64,000 nucleotides of DNA from Brevibacillus brevis. GTDB lineage: Bacteria > Bacillota > Bacilli > Brevibacillales > Brevibacillaceae. Positions 16,464 to 31,965 of this stretch are shown here, in pieces; the stretch's first letter is position 1, and every line of letters starts with the position of its first letter. The stretch spans positions 653,501 to 717,500 of the forward strand of contig NZ_LR134338.1 of NCBI RefSeq assembly GCF_900637055.1, written 5' to 3'. The notes under the pieces are model-generated. The model did not search any database, was not told the origin of the DNA, and saw nothing but the letters and a program-made list of their open reading frames with translations. A program made the position numbers and the translations under genes.

Positions 16464-17563
16464 AGCACCACCTCTCGCTTTTGTGCGAAGTACGAAGCGT
16501 GTATGGAGCTCGCTGTGTAATCGTAGACAAGGGATTCATGTTCCTTGCCCATGCGCTCCATGCACCGTCCCAAGAAGTGAAAAGCGTAAAAGCTCCCCAT
16601 TCCTTGCTCACTAAAATGTTCCCACTGATTGTCCCCGATCTCTAAGCAATGCTCAAAAGCTTTTATCGCCTCGGCATACAGACCATGCTCCATCAGGAAA
16701 ACGCCTTTGTAAAAATGAAGGTCTACGTAATTGGGGTAGATTTGAATAGCTCGTGCAATCCCCGGCCATGCTCCGCGCATACTGCCATGCTGGAAAAGAA
16801 TATCGAATTTCAGCTTGTAGCAAATAGACGGGGGAGGTTGTTTGGTTGTCAAAAAGCCTTTCATTGCTTGATTCACCAGTGTAAATGCATGCTCTAATTG
16901 TTTGGCGCGAAAAAATTCGTTTGCGAGATGGTAATCGCACCACGGGTCTTGTTTGGATTGCTTTCTTTCGTGACGTAAGAGCCTCAAGTTGCGCAAAGCT
17001 TTTTGTTTTCGTTGAACGGCATCGTCCATATAGCCAAGATGGTGAATATGTACAGGTAGCAAAGGGATGGCGAGCTCTCGAGAAACGGTGGCCGGCCATT
17101 GAAGCACTTCGTGTATGTCTCGCACAAATCGAAATCCTTTTTTGTTGCGAAACAAACGGATTTGCCCGGATCGGTAGGCGGAGTGGCGCGAAGCTTGCTC
17201 CTTTTGCGAACCAGTGTAATGGATCATTTTCATAAAAAAGGCGTCGCCTTTGCTCGCACTTACAGCCTGACGAAGTACTCCCGGTTTTTCTTCCTGTACG
17301 ATTTCATCCGCATCCAGCCATAAAATCCACTCTCCCTTGGCAACCTGCAAGCCGGCGTTTCTCGCTTTCGCAAAGCTGTTTTCCCAAGGAATCTCCAGAA
17401 CTTTGGCCCCGTATTTCCGACAAATATCCTGTGTACCATCGGTTGATCCTGTATCGACAACAATGATCTCGTCTACCACCATATGCACGCTGGACAGACA
17501 TGCTTCGATCTGATCCGCTTCGTCTTTGACGATCATGCATAGTGAAAGGAGAGGCGGGCTCAT
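16460..17563 (-). CDS. GT2 glycosyltransferase with TPR-like C-terminus
   Basis: The start was set at ATG 17563, which has AAGGTGATC upstream; the longer GTG frame from 17575 overlaps that site. Residues 1-120 are a classical GT2 domain: LSLCMIVKDEADQIEACL, the VVDTGSTDGT motif and LWLDADE (DxD). Residues 200-360 contain helical repeats resembling tetratricopeptide units, including HFYKGVFLMEHGLYAEAIKA. This architecture is shared by protein glycosyltransferases of the SunS type and many Firmicute GTs. It is the first gene of a two-gene minus-strand operon, divergent from another enzyme of the same type. Confidence 0.85.
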   Translation of the reverse strand: MSPPLLSLCMIVKDEADQIEACLSSVHMVVDEIIVVDTGSTDGTQDICRKYGAKVLEIPWENSFAKARNAGLQVAKGEWILWLDADEIVQEEKPGVLRQAVSASKGDAFFMKMIHYTGSQKEQASRHSAYRSGQIRLFRNKKGFRFVRDIHEVLQWPATVSRELAIPLLPVHIHHLGYMDDAVQRKQKALRNLRLLRHERKQSKQDPWCDYHLANEFFRAKQLEHAFTLVNQAMKGFLTTKQPPPSICYKLKFDILFQHGSMRGAWPGIARAIQIYPNYVDLHFYKGVFLMEHGLYAEAIKAFEHCLEIGDNQWEHFSEQGMGSFYAFHFLGRCMERMGKEHESLVYDYTASSIHASYFAQKREVVL

Positions 17564-17713
17564 TCGGATGATCACCTTCTTTTCAGTGTTGTCAGAACAT
17601 ATTGTTACACCATATTCGTGCGAGGAGATGGTTATGAAAGTACGGATACATAAAGGGGGATGGACGGAAATAGGATGTTGAGAAAATGATTTTCTGGGGA
17701 GGGGGCGATCTGC

Positions 17714-18802
17714 ATGTTCACGATTAGCTTGTGCATGATCGTTCGGGATGAGGAAGAATCACTCGGTCGATGCTTGTCGACGGTCTACGATTTGGTGGAT
17801 GAAATCATCATTGTCGATACAGGGTCGACAGATCGGACCAAGGAAATTGCATTGACCTATGGTGCACAATTGTTTGATTTTACCTGGGTGGACGATTTTT
17901 CAGCAGCTCGTAACTTTGCTTTTGCGCAAGCCAAGATGACGTACATTTTTTGGTTGGATGCGGACGATGTGCTTTTGGAAGTGGATCGGGAACGTTTTGC
18001 TGCACTGAAGACTATGGACAATTTTGATTACGACAGTGTCTCGATGCCGTACCACTTAAAGGTAGATGAGCGAGGGAAGCCTGTTCACTATTTGCGAAGA
18101 AATCGCCTCGTCAGACGGAAGTGCAACTTTGTTTGGCATGGGGCGGTCCATGAGTATTTGGCTGTCGAGGGGGAAATCCTGCACAGTGAAATCGCCATTA
18201 CTCATCAAAAAAATAAGCTGTACACAGACCGGAATTTGCAAATCTATGTAAAGCGCAAGGAAAATGGCGAAGTTTTTGATCCACGTGACCAATTTTATTT
18301 TGCGAATGAATTGTTCGATCATGCGAGGTACGAAGAGGCGGCTGAGCAATATCAGTTGTTTTTGGACGGAGGCTTGGGCTGGATCGAGGACCAAATATGG
18401 GCGTGCCAGAAGCAGTCAGAGTGTTACGCACACTTGAAGCAACCTGAAAAACAGATTCAATCTTTGACCAGGACACTTGCGATTGACCTACCGCGTGCGG
18501 AGATTTGCTGCAGGATGGGGGCTTTTTTTGCGGAGAAGCAAGATTTCCCGAAGGCCATTTACTGGTACCGGCAAGCAACATTATTGGAGCGGCCACAAGG
18601 TTCCATGGGGAAGGTAGATGAATCGGCATGGACGTGGTTGCCTCATATACAGCTATGCTACTGCTACGATCGGCTCGGGGATCAACGAAAAGCTAAAATT
18701 CACCACGACATGGCAAAGCTGTACTACCCGACGCATCCAAGTGTAGCGTACAACGAAGCTTATTTTGCAAGACTGGAGGAACTGGATTCGGTAGAACAAT
18801 AG
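17714..18802 (+). CDS. GT2 glycosyltransferase with TPR-like C-terminus
   Basis: The 362-residue protein is parallel in layout to the divergent gene at 16460: LCMIVRDEEESLGRCLSTVY, IVDTGSTDRTKEIA and FWLDADDVL in the N-terminal catalytic domain, then helical repeats such as YEEAAEQYQLFL and FPKAIYWYRQAT. The two are probably paralogues. GGGGAGGGGG lies eight bases before ATG. It precedes the giant collagen-like gene by 441 bases with a terminator between, so it is a neighbour and not in the same transcript. A role in glycosylating that protein is inference. Confidence 0.85.
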   Translation: MFTISLCMIVRDEEESLGRCLSTVYDLVDEIIIVDTGSTDRTKEIALTYGAQLFDFTWVDDFSAARNFAFAQAKMTYIFWLDADDVLLEVDRERFAALKTMDNFDYDSVSMPYHLKVDERGKPVHYLRRNRLVRRKCNFVWHGAVHEYLAVEGEILHSEIAITHQKNKLYTDRNLQIYVKRKENGEVFDPRDQFYFANELFDHARYEEAAEQYQLFLDGGLGWIEDQIWACQKQSECYAHLKQPEKQIQSLTRTLAIDLPRAEICCRMGAFFAEKQDFPKAIYWYRQATLLERPQGSMGKVDESAWTWLPHIQLCYCYDRLGDQRKAKIHHDMAKLYYPTHPSVAYNEAYFARLEELDSVEQ

Positions 18803-18951
18803 ATGGCTATACTCCTTCTTGTTGTCCGTATTGTTTTGGGGAAGTTGTTATTTGCACAGGTCTTCTCTACAAAAATAGAATCGATCCTCGTTGATTAAAG
18901 AAGGAGATTCTCCATCCGTTTCTGGTAAGAGCTGCATGACAGTGTGTTGGA

Positions 18952-18987
18952 ATCCCTTTTTAGATTAAGGGGGATGGCTTCTTTTTT
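18952..18987 (+). terminator. Terminator downstream of the glycosyltransferase
   Basis: ATCCCTTTT pairs with AAGGGGGAT (two G-U pairs) across a 6-base loop, followed by GGCTTCTTTTTT. Apart from this hairpin and the GAGGAGGAG ribosome binding site of the next gene, bases 18803-19243 show nothing recognisable. Confidence 0.6.
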
Positions 18988-19207
18988 GGAGGAAGAGGAT
19001 GGATGAATACAAAGACCCCGTTTACAGTTTGGTAAAGCACTTCACTAACGATTACTCCTCGTATTGATTCCTCTAATGAATGAGCAACGGTTTCCTTTCT
19101 CCTTCTATTTTCTCGTGGTTGTCAGTAAGCGCCATTCTTTTTGTCCAATACTTTTTCAAGTGATTGGGAAATCAGTATGCCATGGCTTCTTGTGTAACAA
19201 CTCATGA

Positions 19208-25351
<6,144 letters not shown>

Positions 25352-25357
25352 TAAGCA

Positions 25358-25395
25358 AAAGGAGCTACGATGACAAGTAGCTCCTTTCCCCTTGT
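25358..25395 (+). terminator. Terminator of the giant collagen gene
   Basis: AAAGGAGCTAC (25358-25368) pairs perfectly over 11 bases with GTAGCTCCTTT (25377-25387). The following T-run is interrupted by CCCC, so termination may be imperfect. Confidence 0.65.
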
Positions 25396-25425
25396 CATTT
25401 CTTTTTGTTCAACTAGTAAAAATAT

Positions 25426-25455
25426 TTAGTTAATTAACGGTGATGGTAGTATAAT
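25426..25455 (+). promoter_or_regulatory. Possible promoter of the histidine kinase gene
   Basis: TATAAT at 25450-25455 is a perfect -10 hexamer; TTAGTT 18 bases upstream is a poor -35. The start codon lies 42 bases downstream. Confidence 0.35.
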
Positions 25456-25496
25456 AGGTTGGAAGGGGATTTGCCTATTATTCGGAGTGGGGATAG

Positions 25497-26639
25497 ATGC
25501 CGATGGATGACTTGGCAGTATATTTGGACGAGCACGAGGCAACGATCGTGAAAGAATTCAAGCGACGAATTGCCGTTTCGGACAGTGATCAATACAAAGG
25601 ATTGATCCATCTGAATGGGCAAGCACTGTATCGTATGGTTATTGAATATTTTCGTTCGGAAATCACTCTTGAGGATATTAAAGAATTGGCTTACAAGGTC
25701 GCATATGAACGAAACCGGGCAGAGACCAACATTGGCGATTTCGTTTCCAACGTGTGCATGGGCCGGGAAATGGTTATCGATCTTCTCCAAAAAGGTCCGT
25801 TTACGCCTGCCGCTTTAATGCCTGCCTTATTAAAAATAAACGAATGCTTTGATGTCTTTTTGGTACACGCTGTTTTCAAATACACCGACCTCAAAGACAG
25901 CGATTTGGAAGAGAAGAAGCTATTTATCGAGCGTTCTCACAAAGACAGGCTCACGATTCTGGGACAAATGGCATCCAGCTTCGTCCATGAATTCCGGAAT
26001 CCGCTTACTTCCATTATGGGATTCTCTCGTTTGTTAAAAGAAGATTATCCGAATCTCCCTTACGTAGAGATTATTGAAAATGAGCTGCGGCAATTGAACT
26101 ACCGGGTTTCGCAGTTTTTGCTGGTCTCGAAAAAGGGAGCCGTCTATAAGCAAATGGAGGTTTTTAGCGTTTGGGAGTTGTTCGATGAGATTCTTTCCTT
26201 CCTCTATCCGAATATCGTTGACGTGAATGTGGATATCAAATGCAGTATCGACCCTACCTTTCAACTAAAAGGCTACAAGGATGAGATGAAGCAGGTGTTT
26301 ATCAACATCATTTCCAATGCGCTGGATGCGTTACATAAAAAAACAGGCGAAAAGGAGATTGTCATTGAGGTGTCCCAAACGCCTGACAGTTCCTTGATTA
26401 CCGTTTCCAACAATGGATCGCCAATTCCACCTGACCTGCTTTCGGTTATTTTTGAACCGTTTTTCACGACGAAGGAGCTCGGTACTGGAATTGGCTTATA
26501 CGTCTGCAAAGAAATCATTGAGCGGCATGGGGGAACGATTACGTGCGAGTCTACTGATCAGCAGACGAAATTTTCCATGCAATTCAAGCCCTGCGACACG
26601 TGTACGAGTGGCTCGATGTCGATGAGCCATCATATTTAA
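25497..26639 (+). CDS. Soluble sporulation-type sensor histidine kinase
   Basis: The 380-residue protein has no membrane segment. Residues 1-145 are an all-helical sensor-like domain resembling RsbR-type globin-like N-termini. The HisKA box SSFVHEFRNPLTSIMGF places the phosphorylated histidine at residue 164. The ATPase domain has NIISNALDAL (N box), FEPFFTTKELGTGIGL (F and G boxes) and ends with a Cys/Ser-rich tail. No response regulator gene is adjacent, as is usual for orphan kinases feeding the Spo0F/Spo0A phosphorelay. The link to sporulation is inference from architecture. Confidence 0.8.
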   Translation: MPMDDLAVYLDEHEATIVKEFKRRIAVSDSDQYKGLIHLNGQALYRMVIEYFRSEITLEDIKELAYKVAYERNRAETNIGDFVSNVCMGREMVIDLLQKGPFTPAALMPALLKINECFDVFLVHAVFKYTDLKDSDLEEKKLFIERSHKDRLTILGQMASSFVHEFRNPLTSIMGFSRLLKEDYPNLPYVEIIENELRQLNYRVSQFLLVSKKGAVYKQMEVFSVWELFDEILSFLYPNIVDVNVDIKCSIDPTFQLKGYKDEMKQVFINIISNALDALHKKTGEKEIVIEVSQTPDSSLITVSNNGSPIPPDLLSVIFEPFFTTKELGTGIGLYVCKEIIERHGGTITCESTDQQTKFSMQFKPCDTCTSGSMSMSHHI

Positions 26640-26652
26640 TGCCACAAAAAAC

Positions 26653-26711
26653 GACCTATTCATGAAGGCACGATCGATACAGACGTGCACCATGAATAGG
26701 TCATTTTTTTG
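26653..26711. terminator. Bidirectional terminator between convergent genes
   Basis: GACCTATTCATG (26653-26664) pairs perfectly with CATGAATAGGTC (26691-26702), with a GCACG/CGTGC inner stem; TTTTTTT follows and A-runs precede. It serves the kinase and the convergent acyltransferase. Confidence 0.8.
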
Positions 26712-26723
26712 TGAAAAAGCTGT

Positions 26724-27764
26724 TTATTCGCTAGCGTGAAGCTGCCTGCGTGTTTGTCGTATGGTTTTGGAGATACGCTCCAGTTTGTTTACCAGCCAGA
26801 CCAGCATGAGCGCCAACAGACAACTGCACCCGATAATGAGGAGCAAGTACAAGAGCGAGTACCACGTGTTTTCAAACAGCCAAGAGACCTCGCCGTATTT
26901 CGCAAACAGATAATCTTTGAACATGATCAAAAAAGCAGAGTGAAACAAGAAAATAAAATACGTCAGCCCTTTTCGAAACTTGATGTGCAAACGATCGACG
27001 CGTTCCAGAAAGAAGACCATGAGCACGAGAAACGATAGAAGCGTGGCGAACACAAAAGTCAAATGCACAGCCACATACAGCTTGTTTGAGACAACAAAAA
27101 ACATCGCAGCCGCAGTGGAAACACCCGTCATCAGCGTCAGGATGGAGCGGTTGTTTCGCAAAAAGGAAAGAATCGATTCACGGTACCAATACAACACGTG
27201 CCCCATGTACAGGGTAAAGATCCAGCTCGGGAGCATGTGACGCGTGGTGAGCCCGAACCAGCCCTGATGGATGAAATTAATGTACACGTACTGAATACCG
27301 AGCAGAATCCAAATGACATACAAAATGTTGCGCTTCGTGATCACACAGCGAAACAGATAGGCAAAAACGTAATACTGGCAAATCATAAACACAAAGTACA
27401 GATGATCACCTGTTTTGCCGAGAACAATGTTTGTGAAGTCCTGGGCAGTATGAGGCATTCCTTTTTTCAACAAGTAATGGTACAGGACGCCAGATACTAA
27501 ATACGGGACAAAAATATACAGGAGCTTCCCTGAAAAAAACTCGCGAGCAGTAGGGCTCTTGGCTTCAAAAGAATAAGCAGTCAAATAACCGGTGGCGATC
27601 GTCAACAGGACAGTGCCGTAGCGACTGATCTGATTGAGGGCCACGATCCAAAATGGATCCGTAAACGAAAGGGCAGAAGCCGTGAAATGACCGACTACAA
27701 CGAGAAAACTTGAGAAGAGCTGGATGTAAAACAGAGATTTCAAGATTTTTGAATCTGTATACAT
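26724..27764 (-). CDS. Acyltransferase 3 family membrane protein
   Basis: With ATG 27764 the protein has 346 residues and about ten hydrophobic helices, the size and pattern of acyltransferase 3 (OafA/YrhL/WecH-like) enzymes that O-acetylate surface glycans. The first helix carries VVVGHFTASAL, with the His typical of the active site. The start is supported by GGAG nine bases upstream. A frame open to 27950 is rejected because a terminator for the next gene occupies 27890-27949. The substrate is unknown; modification of surface or spore polysaccharide is plausible. Confidence 0.75.
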   Translation of the reverse strand: MYTDSKILKSLFYIQLFSSFLVVVGHFTASALSFTDPFWIVALNQISRYGTVLLTIATGYLTAYSFEAKSPTAREFFSGKLLYIFVPYLVSGVLYHYLLKKGMPHTAQDFTNIVLGKTGDHLYFVFMICQYYVFAYLFRCVITKRNILYVIWILLGIQYVYINFIHQGWFGLTTRHMLPSWIFTLYMGHVLYWYRESILSFLRNNRSILTLMTGVSTAAAMFFVVSNKLYVAVHLTFVFATLLSFLVLMVFFLERVDRLHIKFRKGLTYFIFLFHSAFLIMFKDYLFAKYGEVSWLFENTWYSLLYLLLIIGCSCLLALMLVWLVNKLERISKTIRQTRRQLHASE

Positions 27765-27889
27765 TTCGATATTCTCCATTTCATCGTTTGTCGGCTGACG
27801 TTGTCGCTCAAACAATAAACTGTGAATGGTTTCATGATAATAAAGTTTTCTTTGATTCGTATTTGGACAGGGGAGGGGAGTTTTGGAAA

Positions 27890-27949
27890 GGGAAAAAAAG
27901 AAAGAAAGCCACACCCGAGTGCGCAGCTTTCGCACGAGTATGGCTTTCA
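27890..27949 (-). terminator. Terminator of the 102-aa hypothetical gene
   Basis: On the minus strand GAAAGCC pairs with GGCTTTC, enclosing an inner GTGCG/CGCAC-type stem, followed by TTTCTTTTTTTCCC. It directly follows the stop of the gene at 27954. Confidence 0.7.
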
Positions 27950-27953
27950 TGCA

Positions 27954-28262
27954 TTATTTCGGATTCTTTTTCATTTCATCGATGGTCTCACTGACCACAA
28001 ACGCCAAATCGTCATTGCCAAACAGCGACAATACACCAAGGAGAGTCGCATCAGGAATGTCCTCTGCTTCTTCTTTGGGAACGGTATTGTCCAGCATTTG
28101 AGCGAGTAACGTATTTTCCCCTTGAGCGGGATAAGCGCGACGGTATAATTCGCGTGCATCTAGACCGTGATTCACACACCATTGGGCAAAAACGAGAATC
28201 ATCATGCCCTCGTCGCGCTGGTAGGCTTGAATCACTTGATCTTCCATCTCTTTTCGGTTCAT
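27954..28262 (-). CDS. Conserved small acidic protein, 102 aa
   Basis: ATG 28262 is chosen because AGAGGAG lies seven bases upstream; the in-frame ATG at 28268 is only one base from that site. The protein is soluble, helical and acidic, with MMILVFAQWCVNHGLDARE and TLLGVLSLFGNDDLAFVV. It resembles small hypothetical proteins of Bacilli, possibly the YxiS type, but this is from memory and uncertain. Function unknown. It is a single-gene unit with its own terminator. Confidence 0.6.
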   Translation of the reverse strand: MNRKEMEDQVIQAYQRDEGMMILVFAQWCVNHGLDARELYRRAYPAQGENTLLAQMLDNTVPKEEAEDIPDATLLGVLSLFGNDDLAFVVSETIDEMKKNPK

Positions 28263-28346
28263 GGGCATACTCCTCTAACATTCGTACGTCATGAATTTAT
28301 TGTAGAGAAGAGGAAGAATACCCGCAAGAAAAAAGAAAAGAAGGGC

Positions 28347-28553
28347 TCAAGAGTTCCGCCTGCTGCTGTGATTAGTTATGACTGGCAGCATGCGCGTGTC
28401 TTTTACCATACGGGAATGGCAAAAGGGGCAGCTCGGGCTCTTATCAAAGGAAAAGTTATCTCTCATCCAGCACGTACAGCCCTCATTACTGCACGTCCAT
28501 ACATCTGTTTCCTCTTCTTCGATTGGAACGACTGCTTTTTTTGAGAAATACAC
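28347..28553 (-). CDS. ydjO: YdjO-like cold-inducible zinc-ribbon protein
   Basis: GTG 28553 is chosen: AAAGGAGGAG lies five bases upstream, while the ATG at 28577 has no site. The 68-residue product has two cysteine pairs (WTCSNEGCTCWMRDNF and SPSCPFCHSRMVKDT) forming a zinc ribbon, and ends in MLPVITNH, the YdjO family pattern. YdjO is listed as cold-induced in Bacillus subtilis; its molecular role is unknown. It is a single-gene unit. Confidence 0.8.
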   Translation of the reverse strand: MYFSKKAVVPIEEEETDVWTCSNEGCTCWMRDNFSFDKSPSCPFCHSRMVKDTRMLPVITNHSSRRNS

Positions 28554-28654
28554 ATGAACTCCTCCTTTGCAGGGCAAAAGTGCACAAAGTAACCTCTATT
28601 AATGTGTGATGGAAAGCGCATGAATATACCAAGATTTTCTTTGGTAGAAGGTAA

Positions 28655-28692
28655 AAAAAGAGGCCGCGCTTTCATAGCCGCAGCCTCTTTTG
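28655..28692 (-). terminator. Terminator of the phosphorelay operon
   Basis: On the minus strand AAAGAGGCTGCG pairs with CGCGGCCTCTTT (one mismatch) and is followed by TTTT. It lies just after the hybrid kinase stop. Confidence 0.75.
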
Positions 28693-28705
28693 TCCATGGT
28701 CATCT

Positions 28706-31594
28706 TTACTGTTCATCGGGAATGAAGATCTGTCCCGTTGCTTCATGATTCGTGATGGCCAGCAAAATCGCTTTTGACAAGGTATCTGGATGATAAGGCT
28801 TGATCAGATAGCCGGTTGCCCCCAGATCAAATGCCTTTTTCTTTTCCTCAAAAGCACTGGAGATCACGATTGGAATGGTCCGTAAATCCGGGTTTTTGCG
28901 TATTTCCTCAATGACCTTCCAACCACTCTCGCCGTTCTTCAAGATAAGGTCAAGCACGACAGCATCCGGTCGCAGCTCCTCGATTGCTGCTACTGCCTCA
29001 GAAGCTGTAGAGAAGGAATTGACACGGAATCCAGAACTCGTCAGCTCATCACGCAACAGTTCGGTTAGGTTCAAATCGTCCTCGATGATCACAACGTTTC
29101 CATTGCATTGACCAGTTGGAGAGACTGCCTCCTCACTTCCCGCAGGATAGTCAGGGGACAAGGCGTGCTCAGCCAGCGGAAGGGTAACTGTAAATGTACT
29201 ACCCTTGCCTGATTCGGACGTAACGGCAACTTCTCCATGGTGCATATGGACGATCTCCTGAACAATGGCGAGTCCCAGTCCTGTACCGCCAATCTCGCGG
29301 CGATCCGAGTTATCAACACGATAAAATTTGGTAAACAGATGAGGGATAGCTTCGGAAGGAATGCCTAGCCCTTCATCTTGGACCTCCACGAGCAAGCGGT
29401 TCCCATCTTGGCGACAGCGCACTCTGACATGACCGCCATGCGGGGAGTATTTGACGGCATTACTGATCAGATTCACAAATACTTGACGCAGCTTGGCTTG
29501 GTCGCCATAAACAACGGTTTGCTCCGTTTGCAAATCGAGTTCGAATCTATGGAGAGGGGACTGGACTTGATAAAGTCCGAAAATGTCCTGAATCACTTGA
29601 TCAATCGCAACGTTCTCTACCTCATACGTCTGTCTCCCGGATTCCATGCGTTGCAAATCCAAGAAATCGTTGATTAGCGCAGTCAGGCGGGTCGCTTCTT
29701 GATAAATGGTCGCTAAATACCGTTGTTGACGCTCGGGCTTGAGCTCCTTCGTTAATAGCAGCTCCGCAAAGCCGAGCACACTGGCGAGAGGAGTACGCAG
29801 CTCATGACTGACCGTACTGACGAATTCCGACTTCATTTGGTCGATCTCGTATTCCTTGGTAAAGTCACGATAAACGAGCAAGGTACTCCATTTCTCCTGA
29901 TTCCGGAACAGAGGCTCTGCATAGAGCTGAATATAACGTACTTCCGGCCCGGTCATCTGAAACACAATACTGCCTGAAGGAATGGCGCCTTCGTCTAAAA
30001 CGACTGCTCTGACATACTGAATCAGCCGATCGGGTTCTAAGGTTCGACTCTGTAGATGGGAAAGGAACTGTTCCAAGTCAAATCCTTGCGAAGCGAGCTG
30101 ATTGTCGTAGATCAATAGCTCACAGAAATTCCGGTTTACTTGCAGCGTTTCTCCACCCAGATCAATGAGCTGAATGCCTTCTTGTACTGAATCGAGCATA
30201 TCCTGTGTCATTTTCCGCTGACGCTCCGTCTCTTCAAACATCGCGAGCTTATCGAATGCCAAGGAAATCTGCTTGGCGATTCCGATGATGACTTGTAGCT
30301 CCTGATTCGTGAATTTTCGACCGATACGGGAGAGGATGATACATGCAACGATTGTCTGCTGGGCATCTAATACTGGGAGGTAAAGCTCACATGTTTGTGA
30401 CATTTCCTCTGTGTAGCCGCGCTCAGCGTCAGTACTTTCACGCATCAGGACATACGGCAGGCCCGTTTCCCTGGTTCGCACGAATGGACCATCATCCAAT
30501 CCTTTGCGCAATTGCTCCAGACCGTTCTGGGAAACGCCAAAACTGGCTGCATCCCTGTCAGTGTTCAGCATGACGATGACACCTTTATCGGCATCCATGA
30601 CCTCGGTTATATTGCGAATGATACTGGAAAGCAGCTCACCTTTATCCAACGTATTCGACAAAGAGAGGATGAAACGGTTTTTCTTTTCCAAATACCGTTC
30701 GTTATCCTCCATCTTGCCCATTGCTTCTTGCAGCTCTTCTTGCTGCATCATCAGCTCATCCTGCTGGGCTTGTAGCTCTTCGTTTTGTGCCATGAGAACT
30801 TCTTCTTTGGCTTGAATTTGCCTGATCAAATAGTCGAGGGAGCGGGAGAGCCTGCCGATTTCGTCAATCCTGTTCAAATCCTGCAAAAGAGGTGTACCGC
30901 CATTGGCAAACTGTTCAGCATCTTCGGATAGACGAACCAACGGCCTGCCGATATCCCGTGTGGTTTGAATGGTGACTACCACCATGATCACCAGCACCAT
31001 CAGCGAGTACACGAGAAACCAAGTGCTTAGCTGTGACAGCTCTTCGAACAGTAGTTGGTTTCTCGTATATAAAAGCTGATCGTGCTCTTCCTGATACCGC
31101 CCGGCGTATGTAAGCAAGTTGTTTACTTCCTGATTCACGCCACTGGCCGAAGCTTTTCGCAGGGATTCAAAGTCTCCGTTCTTTGCATAGCTCGAAAAAG
31201 TAGGAAACACATTGGCGAAAAAGTTCGTGAAGAAAGACTCGATCGAAGCGACAAGCGCTTGCTCCTCATCATTGAGCGGAAGCTTCTTAAAATTATCCAG
31301 CGCTTGTTCCAGCTTCTTTTTTTCAAGAAATAGCTCATTGTACTCAGATGGGCTCAAAAAAGCGTAATAACCCCTTGCACGAAAAAAGATCTGGTTCGTG
31401 TGCTCAGCGATGTCTGCGACCAAATTTTGTTTTTCCTTGGTATTGTATATCGCCGTCTGATATTGGGTTAATGTGTTGCTATTCAAATATTGAACGATGG
31501 AAGCGCCCGCAATCAACAGTGATAGAAAAAGAAGCATCATCGCCATGAAGCGACGGGTGATGCTTTTTCTGATAAACGCCCAGAACCCGGTCAT
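28706..31594 (-). CDS. Hybrid sensor histidine kinase/response regulator, 962 aa
   Basis: Domains in order: membrane helix about 18-37; helical extracellular sensor 38-190; second helix 191-211; HAMP about 212-265; coiled coil to 305 (NEELQAQQDELMMQQEELQE); GAF about 310-450; PAS about 460-580; HisKA with STVSHELRTPLASVLGF (His597); ATPase with NLISNAVKYSPHG and GGTGLGLAIVQE; receiver 833-955 with Asp882 in VVLDLILK. Its ATG overlaps the CheY-like gene stop, so it is the third gene of a minus-strand phosphorelay operon. The receiver and the separate CheY/Hpt genes suggest a multistep relay. The signal is unknown. Confidence 0.9.
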   Translation of the reverse strand: MTGFWAFIRKSITRRFMAMMLLFLSLLIAGASIVQYLNSNTLTQYQTAIYNTKEKQNLVADIAEHTNQIFFRARGYYAFLSPSEYNELFLEKKKLEQALDNFKKLPLNDEEQALVASIESFFTNFFANVFPTFSSYAKNGDFESLRKASASGVNQEVNNLLTYAGRYQEEHDQLLYTRNQLLFEELSQLSTWFLVYSLMVLVIMVVVTIQTTRDIGRPLVRLSEDAEQFANGGTPLLQDLNRIDEIGRLSRSLDYLIRQIQAKEEVLMAQNEELQAQQDELMMQQEELQEAMGKMEDNERYLEKKNRFILSLSNTLDKGELLSSIIRNITEVMDADKGVIVMLNTDRDAASFGVSQNGLEQLRKGLDDGPFVRTRETGLPYVLMRESTDAERGYTEEMSQTCELYLPVLDAQQTIVACIILSRIGRKFTNQELQVIIGIAKQISLAFDKLAMFEETERQRKMTQDMLDSVQEGIQLIDLGGETLQVNRNFCELLIYDNQLASQGFDLEQFLSHLQSRTLEPDRLIQYVRAVVLDEGAIPSGSIVFQMTGPEVRYIQLYAEPLFRNQEKWSTLLVYRDFTKEYEIDQMKSEFVSTVSHELRTPLASVLGFAELLLTKELKPERQQRYLATIYQEATRLTALINDFLDLQRMESGRQTYEVENVAIDQVIQDIFGLYQVQSPLHRFELDLQTEQTVVYGDQAKLRQVFVNLISNAVKYSPHGGHVRVRCRQDGNRLLVEVQDEGLGIPSEAIPHLFTKFYRVDNSDRREIGGTGLGLAIVQEIVHMHHGEVAVTSESGKGSTFTVTLPLAEHALSPDYPAGSEEAVSPTGQCNGNVVIIEDDLNLTELLRDELTSSGFRVNSFSTASEAVAAIEELRPDAVVLDLILKNGESGWKVIEEIRKNPDLRTIPIVISSAFEEKKKAFDLGATGYLIKPYHPDTLSKAILLAITNHEATGQIFIPDEQ

Positions 31595-31953
31595 GCGAGC
31601 ATTTCCTCTACTTTCCGGACAAGGTCCATCGGGCTAAAGGGCTTTGGCATGAAGTCATCGGCACCAGCTGCACGCATTTTCTCCTGTTCGGCATGTTGAC
31701 TTTTTGCCGAGAGGATTAGGACCTTGACTGTCTTTTTATCGTCCATCTGTTTGAGCTGCTGCAATACTTCAAAGCCTGTCAGCTTTGGCATCATATAATC
31801 TAAAATAATCAAGTCGTACTCATTTTGACCGATTTTTTGCAGGGCTTCCTCTCCATCGCAAGCGATATCGAGCTCGTGTCCCTCATCTTCGAGCGTGTCG
31901 CCAATCAACATGCGCAACACGGCTTCGTCTTCGGCCAGCATAATTGTTGCCAT
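31591..31953 (-). CDS. CheY-like single-domain response regulator
   Basis: The 120-residue receiver has the acidic pair in LAEDEAVLRML, phosphoacceptor Asp in LIILDYMMPKLTG, the switch residue in LILSAKSQH and conserved Lys in FMPKPFSP. No output domain is present. It lies between the Hpt-GGDEF protein and the hybrid kinase, so it is a probable phosphate shuttle or sink, like Spo0F. AAGGAGGTAGCAAG precedes the ATG. Confidence 0.9.
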   Translation of the reverse strand: MATIMLAEDEAVLRMLIGDTLEDEGHELDIACDGEEALQKIGQNEYDLIILDYMMPKLTGFEVLQQLKQMDDKKTVKVLILSAKSQHAEQEKMRAAGADDFMPKPFSPMDLVRKVEEMLA

Positions 31954-31965
31954 CTTGCTACCTCC

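Noticed and set aside
27765..27950. N-terminal extension of the acyltransferase
   Set aside because: The segment holds the terminator of the neighbouring gene, and a better ribosome binding site precedes the internal ATG.
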